Both the position numbers and the translations under genes were made by a program. The notes under the pieces were generated by a model that was not told the DNA's origin, made no database searches, and saw nothing but the letters and a program-made list of their open reading frames with translations. A stretch of DNA of 64,000 nt from Phialophora verrucosa (taxonomy: Eukaryota; Ascomycota; Eurotiomycetes; Chaetothyriales; Herpotrichiellaceae): contig MSED01000009.1 of the NCBI GenBank assembly GCA_002099365.1, positions 558,001 to 622,000 on the forward strand. Direction: 5' to 3'. Of this stretch, positions 57,933-64,000 are shown one piece after another (within the stretch, counting starts at the first letter, position 1; every line of letters begins with the position of its first letter).

Positions 57933-59258
57933 TCATGAAGCCTGTGATTTCCTTTCCTCAACTTCCATCCCCCCTATCACGACAGCAACACGCATTGTGG
58001 CGAGGGTATTCCGTGCGGCATTCGAATGGTTGTACACCCCGCCGTTGAACAGGGCAGTTGCATCGCCTCCGAGATTCGAAGTGACGAATGCCTTACCCCC
58101 GGGATGTTCCTGCCAGAACCTCGACACATCATGCACAACACCTTCTATCAGAAGCAGCATTTCCCCCTTGGCCACCCGTCTCCGGTATTCCTCCCACTCG
58201 ATGACGGGGAGCTGCGCGATCGGCGTCCCCCAATCGAGCCTGCTGCCCCGTTCGTCCAGGCGTTTCCGCGACTGTTGGATGCGGCCTTTTTCGATTTCCG
58301 TGTGTCGGAAGCGTTTGAGGTCATACGCCAGCCCGAACCAACTACACAGCCAAATCATCCACTTCGTCGGGTCCAGCTGATGCCACTCGATCCCATTGCG
58401 GTAGTCCGACGGAAATTCGTGATGGAAGTTATGATACCCCTCGCCGAGCGTGATGATCGCGGTGATGAGGTGGTTCCGCGGCGTGCGGCGGTCGTCATAT
58501 GGCTGATCACCCAGGTAATGCGCTAGGGAGTTGACGCAAAACGTGGCCTGGTTGACGAGGAACGTGCGGATGACGCCGCCGTAGACGAAGCCCCCGTACC
58601 AGTCCCGCCAACCTATGCCCGCCACCGCCGCGGGGAAGAGCCAGCCCATGCCCAGCGCGAGGATCACGTAGTTGTCGTGCTGCCATGTGACGACGCTGTC
58701 GTGCTTGAGATCCGATATGTCGACCCGGTTGTCGCGCTTGGGCTGCTCAAGGATCGTCCACAGGATGTGTGCGTGCCAGAAACCCTCGCGGATATTATGC
58801 GGGTCCTTGTCCGTGTCGGTGAAGCGGTGGTGGGCGCGATGTTCGCGCACCCAGAACTTGATCGACCCCTGGATTGATCCAGCCCCGAAGAGCGCGAGCA
58901 AGATTTTCAGCGTCGGAGAGCCACAATACGCTCGGTGCGCCCATAAGCGATGGTAGCCTGGTCAACTTCTCAGCCTTTCGAACGTCTCCGAGAGTCGTTT
59001 CCGACTCTGAATGCGACGTCGATTTTCCGCGCCTCACTTACCTGTTGTGATCGACCCGGCCGTCAGGACATAGTATACCGCCGACCAGAGAAGCGTCTGC
59101 CATCGAAGCGGCACCCACACCGCCTGTGTGAACCCCGCAAGCGGAATAAGCACCAAGAAGGTGAAATTGAACCAACGAATCCGGCGGACAAAGCTCTGTA
59201 GTCTCCTCGGCACAGTCTTCAGAGCGCCCGAGTTGTTGTTGACAGAAACTGTCGCCAT
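57933..59258 (-). CDS. ole1: Delta-9 acyl-CoA (stearoyl) desaturase with C-terminal cytochrome b5 domain
   Basis: ER membrane di-iron enzyme that introduces the delta-9 double bond into palmitoyl- and stearoyl-CoA. Exons 59258-59042 and 58957-57933 join at G|GC to give 413 residues; the intron is 84 nt. Membrane helices FNFTFLVLIPLAGFTQAVWV and LLWSAVYYVLTAGSITTG precede the His box HRLWAH, which is completed by splicing. The second box is REHRAHHRF and the third EGYHNFHHEFP. The fused cytochrome b5 domain (about 325-410) has the heme motif QEHPGGKAFV and a second His in FNGGVYNHSNAA. It is shorter than the 510 residues of yeast Ole1, mainly at the N-terminus. The divergent TLC-domain gene upstream is also lipid-related. 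Confidence 0.95.
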
Positions 59259-60841
59259 CGCGCAAGACCGTATGGATTCCGAGTGTCGGGAGATTAACGG
59301 AAGACACTGAGCAGGCGATGAGGTTGGCGTGTTTGCTGTGCCCTGACACTGGCACTGGCGGTGCTCCCTGGTTATATATCTATCCACGATATACAGCACA
59401 CAGACAGGAAAGGATGGGACAGGCAGTGTGTGTTTACGAGGTCTTGGTTCCTTCCAGATCTTGACGCAATCGAACCTCCCTTCTGGGATGGGAACCCTCC
59501 GAGCTACATACCTACGAAGTCACTTACTCTACTTTGGTTTCCTCATTAGTGAATGAATGAGCGAACGCATGCAATGCCATGTGCGTCAGCCCACGTTGGA
59601 CCATGACGGACGCCGGCACGAATTCCAAGCCTTTGTCGACCAATGCTAACATAGAAACCGATACTCATACGGAGGACTCATACTAATTCTCGGACGCAGA
59701 CGCGGGAATAGATCCTTAGAACAAGTAATTACACTACTGCTTCCACCCGACTCGAATGAGCTGAGCTCACCCGCTCACGGTGGTCTCGTGCGGTTCAGCG
59801 CTACATGTACAGTATTCTGTCCTGTCCGGCATCCATTTGTCGGCGACGTCCCACAACGTGAAACTAATATCTCCACCGTTCGTCAGTCAGCCTGAAGCTT
59901 AAAAGTCATTGGGACCAGGATCAAGGATGAACAAGTATGTACTGTGTAGGTACTGTAGCATTGCGTTTTCGTACTGCCATGCCGGCTGGTGGACGAGCTC
60001 ATGGTTTTCCAGCTTGGTTTGCTGTTCTCACGTAAGGCTCATGCAGCCTGTGAGTGAGATGGCGGGCAGACCAGGCTGATGTGCTGGTTACATACGGTAG
60101 TACTACAGGTGACTGAGGTTATGTAACTAGGTGATGACAATGCTATGACTTGCGAGATACAAGGCTTGCGGGTGCCCGATTCTGCTCAAGCTGACCCGCT
60201 GACGCCCCAATCCCCCCGTCTGGACGCGGGAGTCGGGAACTCTAATCTGGCCTTACAGACAAGGGGAGTGCCTGAGAATGGCTCGGGCTGGGCATCATGC
60301 CGTGCACTACTGTGTACGAGTACGAGCTGCACTAAGTTACTGTGCATACTGTACTGTATAAGCAGATCACAAAGTGCCTGCCAGCGCGGCAGCTTGCGTG
60401 GTCAGCCTCGGCGAGAAAATATGGCGGACGTCTGCCACGATCACAGGGTGAGCGAACAGACATACACTCACATCCGACATATCCTAGTGGAACGGTCCAA
60501 TTATTCGGTTGTCCGTGCCAAATGAAGCATTGTTCGCTGTGTCCATCTTCCCCTTTCACTGTCAGCGTCAACGTCAACGCAGGCTCGGCGGTGCTCCCCT
60601 CAGGCACGAGAAATCCAACAGTCCTGTAATTTCATTCCCTGGTCTGCCATCCGTGCACGGAACTCGCTCCGTGCCGACGTGTCTGTGTGCCTGAACCAGC
60701 TATCGCACACTACAGGAAAGGATCAGATCAGGTTGCTGCCCTGCTCCAGTCCAGAGAAGACCTCACCTTACTGTGGTGGTTAGACCTACTCAGTTTCCAC
60801 GACAGCACTGCGTACTCCTACTCCGTACACAAGAACCCGCA
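59259..60841. other. Divergent intergenic region, ole1 / TLC-domain gene
   Basis: About 1.6 kb between divergent start codons. Short GTAC-rich runs occur near 60310-60356. No gene was recognised. Confidence 0.45.
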
Positions 60842-61847
60842 ATGGACCAGTCCTCCAGCACTACTAGCACGCAAATCTACGCCCTCGTCCAGACAGCATG
60901 CGAGGCGTTGAATCTGCCCCTCCTGCCGACCTACCTGCCTGGAATCGTGCTAACATTCTCGGCATACCACCTGTTCTTCACGTCCGTGGGACCCTGGCTG
61001 TCGACCACGCTGTTCCCCAAAGTCTACCCCACGCTCAGGGGCAAGGCGAAACTCCACTGGGATGAGAACGTCGTGTCGTTCGTGCAGGCGATCGTGCTGT
61101 GCGTGCTCGCCGGGCAGGTCGTGCTGTTCGATCGCGAGAGGCAGCGCATGACCTGGCAGGAGCGCGTGTGGGGGTACACGGCGCCGACGGCCGTGGTGTT
61201 GACCGTCGGCAACGGCTACTTCTACTGGCATCTGATGATGATGGTGCGGCATCGGAGCGTGTTTGGCTGGGCGATGGTCGCGCATGCGTCGGCCGTCTCG
61301 TTCCTCATGACGAATGGATACGTGAGTTCTCTTTTGACTTCCCTCTCTTAATCAATCTCAATCTCAATCTCAAATCGCGGCCGCGTGGGACGTGAGAGAT
61401 GGTGAAGACTCCAAGCGCAGCGCAAGGTGGGCACTTTCTGACGCGACACAACACCCACAGCGTCCTGCGTTCATGACATATTCGCCCGCGTCGTTCCTGT
61501 ACGAGTTCTCGACCATCTTCCTGGACATCCAGTCGACGCTGCGGTCGCTGCAGATGGAGGGCACGACCCTGCAGGTCGTCAACGGGGTGGCCTTCTTTGT
61601 CTCGTTTTTCCTGTCCAGGATCCTGTATGGGAATTATCTCCAAGCGTGGTTCTACGCCGACCTCTGGCTCGCGTATGTGGTCGCGGAGGCCGAGATTCCC
61701 GCGGGCCATCAACGCATCCCGACGTGGTTGCTGGCGGGGCATGCTCTGTCGGCTGTGGTGCTACAGGTGCTGAATCACGTGTGGTTCTACAAGATTGGGA
61801 GGATGGTGTATCGCAAGTTGTTCGCGGAGAAGGTCGCTAAGGCTTGA
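60842..61847 (+). CDS. TLC-domain (TRAM/LAG1/CLN8) membrane protein
   Basis: Multi-pass membrane protein of the TLC family, closer to the TMEM56/TLCD group than to ceramide synthase because the Lag1 double-His motif is absent. Exons 60842-61321 and 61461-61847 are both phase 0 and give 288 residues; the intron is 139 nt. Helices: YLPGIVLTFSAYHLFFTSVGPW, VVSFVQAIVLCVLAGQVVLF, GYTAPTAVVLTVGNGYFYWHL, GWAMVAHASAVSFLMTNGY, NGVAFFVSFFLSRILYGNY, WFYADLWLAYVVAEA and LLAGHALSAVVLQVLNHVWFYKIGRMVYR. LHWDENVVSFVQA and FLYEFSTIFLDIQSTLRSL are the conserved TLC signature segments. Lipid sensing or transport is inferred from the family. Start taken at ATG 60842; an earlier in-frame opening at 60773 adds a poor-looking leader. 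Confidence 0.88.
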
Positions 61848-62639
61848 GGGATGTGGAGAATGGTCGTACATATTACCTTCTGATGGATTGCGATACTGGG
61901 TAGATCTGCATAGTAGGGAAACATTGGATTATGCTATGCTACGTACTCTACTCTGGCTGGTGCCCTGATTCATCACCTCCAGCGACAAGGCTGGATGGTG
62001 AAAGACATAGTGGTAGCAAGGCTGAGGAAACCGGAATAAAAGTGAATCCCTAGGTAAGATCAGTGTATTCACCATAATCACACGCAAAACTGTTCGCAGA
62101 CCAACCTACTGTAAGTATTTAGCTGGTCCAACCATCTCTGAGCCCTTTCGGTCCAGTTATGGGATTCAACCCAGTGACCGTTGACTTCGGAGCATCACGA
62201 GTTCAAATTCTCGAACTAGCTCGCGGATCGGGCGGAAATCACGGATTAGTATATTTGAGGGTAGAAAAAAGGGGTGCGCCTGTTCGGATCTCTATTCAAA
62301 CGTCAAGACAATCATCTGATTTGTGCAATGTTTTTGGGACTAGAGTGAGGCTGTTTGTGCGCGGGCGGTGTTCTAGAGAGGGCGGTCTCCATCCTCAAAG
62401 AGCGAACAGCTATATGTATACTATGGAATCGTATTGCCAGCCCAATGAGGGGTGAGACAGTACGGTACGGGTTATTGGTGAACTGTGTAAGGAGTATTTC
62501 CTGCGTCATCCTTCACCGTGGTAATGTTTCGCATTTGAGGAACGAACAGTCTGATAATAAATTTGACTCAGAGATGGATGGCTGGTATGACATTGACGCA
62601 GCTCCGACAGCAACCTTGGTGCAGAATGTTCGATGGGGT
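61848..62639. other. Intergenic upstream of the right-edge pseudogene
   Basis: About 790 nt with the 3' UTR of the TLC gene. A GAGTTCAAATTCTCG element near 62189 looks like a T-loop but has no tRNA body around it. Confidence 0.4.
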
Positions 62640-63930
62640 ATTCGGTCCCGGTGATCAAACCGCCGATATAATGTAGTCGCCCAGAATGCGGTTGCGGAAT
62701 CCAGCCTCGCGGTACATGAAGGAGTACGGGAGACGTGCCACTATTGGTATAGGGAACTTCTGAGCCAGGAAACAAACACCTCGCCAACCATCTTCGACGG
62801 TAGAACTCGACGGCATCCTCGGTTGCGTCTTTGTGCTTCTGTATAAAACTCTTCGGAATGGTGTCCCAGTTCGGATTGAAACTCTCGCGCCAGCACTACA
62901 GCGTTCGAATGTAGTGCGGGCCTATATTCTAGACCGTTTCCACTTCCAGAACTTCCTTTGACTCGGCATGGATGACCGAAAGGAGTTGTTTGATGGCCGG
63001 AAGGTAGCCACCAGGGAACACGGACCGGTTGATGAAAGTGTCGACCTTGGGGCTTTTATCATGGATCTTGCAGGTCTGTCAACTTTCACTCCGTTGGGGG
63101 CAGACGCTCGATTGATACTTACGTAGTTAATGCTTGTGATGGCCTGGACAACCAAGATGCCACCTTCGGGCTTGAGAAGTTTGGAAATGGTCGCAAAGTA
63201 GCTTTTCAAGGACTTCTCGCCATCATATGCTCAGCCATCTCCGCCGACGCGACCCTATCATAGCCACCCCTGGGAATAGGAGCCTCCCGGTAGTCGCATA
63301 GCAGGATGTCGATCTTATTCTCCAGACCAGCGGCTCGGATTCGTTGCTCCGCGAGTGCCTCTCAGTGTCAGTTCTGTCACACGGCACCCCGTCGTCTTTG
63401 CCGCCTTCATCGCAAGATAGCCCCGTCCACAGCTGATGTCAAGAATGGGATGAGATGATGCGGTTCAATCCTTGCCTTGTTTGAGGAAGTCGTGGATCTT
63501 GTGGATCTGGGCGAGTTCCAACGGTTCAGATGACTCCCCAGACCACAGCGCCGCGGAGTAGTTCATGTTTGGTGACAGGAAAGCTTGAAAGAGGTCGCTG
63601 GGACGTGTCAATGAAAGTTGGCATGCTCGCGGGCTTGCGCATTGTGGTTTTTGGCCCGAAACAGAAGGCGTGTGACCCGTGTTACCAACTAGTAAAGCAG
63701 ATTACTTCCCGAAACCCCCAGAGCACCACGATTAAAGATGTAGATCTGTAGCCACACAAGACCAGCCTCTCATCATATGGAGATAAACGTCTCCTTCTAC
63801 AAGATCAAACGCCTGACACAATCACGTCCACGCATTGGCGTCTTTTACCACCACCGCGATTGCCTCTTTCTCACTTGTAGCTCTCTCCGCCGCTTGGCCG
63901 AACATGATCTTTCTCGTTCTGATAATTCAT
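62640..63930 (-). pseudogene. Decayed methyltransferase of the cyclopropane-fatty-acid-synthase family
   Basis: On the minus strand, pieces in changing frames match the SAM-dependent lipid methyltransferase family (CFA synthase or sphingolipid C9-methyltransferase-like). In gene order they are LSPNMNYSAALWSGES, ILDISCGRGYLAMKAAK (SAM motif I), KIDILLCDYREAPIPRGGYD, KPEGGILVVQAITSINY, VDTFINRSVFPGGYLPAI, NIGPHYIRTL and FMYREAGFRNRILGDYI. The breaks are a TGA at 63465-63467, frameshifts near 63361 and 63222, TAG codons at 62929-62931 and 62896-62898, and a further frame change near 62720. An intact-looking intron (GTAAGT ... TTGACAG, about 63077-63123) survives between INY and TCKIHDKS. A weak upstream exon (IYIFNRGAL) is near 63740. 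The gene is inactive as read; sequencing error cannot account for so many lesions. Confidence 0.75.
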
Positions 63931-64000
63931 TATCGGGTTCGGTCGCCCATGCCGAATTCGCTTCAAAGCCCGAAGCACGAATGCTGGGTGTAGAACTGCA

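Noticed and set aside
57316..57936. 206-codon minus-strand frame downstream of ole1
   Set aside because: No recognisable domain. It overlaps the ole1 stop region and the 3' UTRs of two convergent genes.
62180..62205. T-loop-like sequence GAGTTCAAATTCTCG
   Set aside because: It forms a simple 4-bp hairpin but has no tRNA acceptor, D or anticodon arms around it.

Overview
The window is a gene-rich stretch of a filamentous ascomycete (Pezizomycotina) nuclear chromosome. The protein-coding genes carry short introns, mostly about 46 to 140 nt, with GT(A/G)xGx donors and CTAAC/CTGAC-like branch sites. The gene set is typically fungal: HacA, FlbA-type RGS, fused LeuC-LeuD isopropylmalate dehydratase, desaturase with a fused cytochrome b5, and a Zn-free bZIP-like regulator. 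Order or genus cannot be fixed from sequence reading alone; a Eurotiomycete or Chaetothyriales-like fungus is only a guess. No virus, transposon, rRNA, tRNA or CRISPR array was recognised.

Layout. 0.2-7.6 kb (minus strand): chromatin and stress regulation, with an ARP9-like SWI/SNF or RSC subunit, the unfolded-protein-response factor hacA with its Ire1 intron visible, and the COMPASS subunit Bre2/Ash2. 7.9-14.7 kb: an anion:cation symporter (MFS) divergent from a TauD-type dioxygenase, followed by succinyl-CoA:3-ketoacid CoA-transferase. 15-19.8 kb: an S10 serine carboxypeptidase and a monocarboxylate-type MFS carrier. 20.6-28.5 kb: a bZIP-like regulator, ribokinase, nucleoside hydrolase and a concentrative nucleoside transporter. 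The last three make a complete uptake, hydrolysis and ribose-phosphorylation route. 29.5-34.8 kb: a vacuolar-type Ca2+/H+ exchanger, a small uncharacterised spliced membrane protein, and a homologue of the fungal luciferase (Luz) family. 36-44.8 kb: coatomer beta' (SEC27), a stand-alone class III nucleotide cyclase, and isopropylmalate dehydratase. 44.8-51.9 kb: about 7.2 kb without a recognisable gene but with a degenerate minisatellite. 52-61.8 kb: a FlbA/Sst2 RGS protein, the Paf1-complex subunit Cdc73, the delta-9 desaturase Ole1 and a TLC-domain membrane protein. 62.6-63.9 kb: a decayed methyltransferase of the cyclopropane-fatty-acid-synthase family.

Most conspicuous points: (1) the 20-nt hacA intron framed by two CNGCNGN loops, whose removal swaps the C-terminus; (2) the compact nucleoside-salvage cluster; (3) a Luz-family protein in an ascomycete; (4) a free-standing adenylyl-cyclase-like domain with a possible mitochondrial leader; (5) several genes that a plain ORF reading misreads, through a GC-AG intron, a stop-free 3n intron and a three-exon small gene. 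All splice junctions below were placed by eye from reading frame, splice consensus and family conservation. They were not tested with transcripts.
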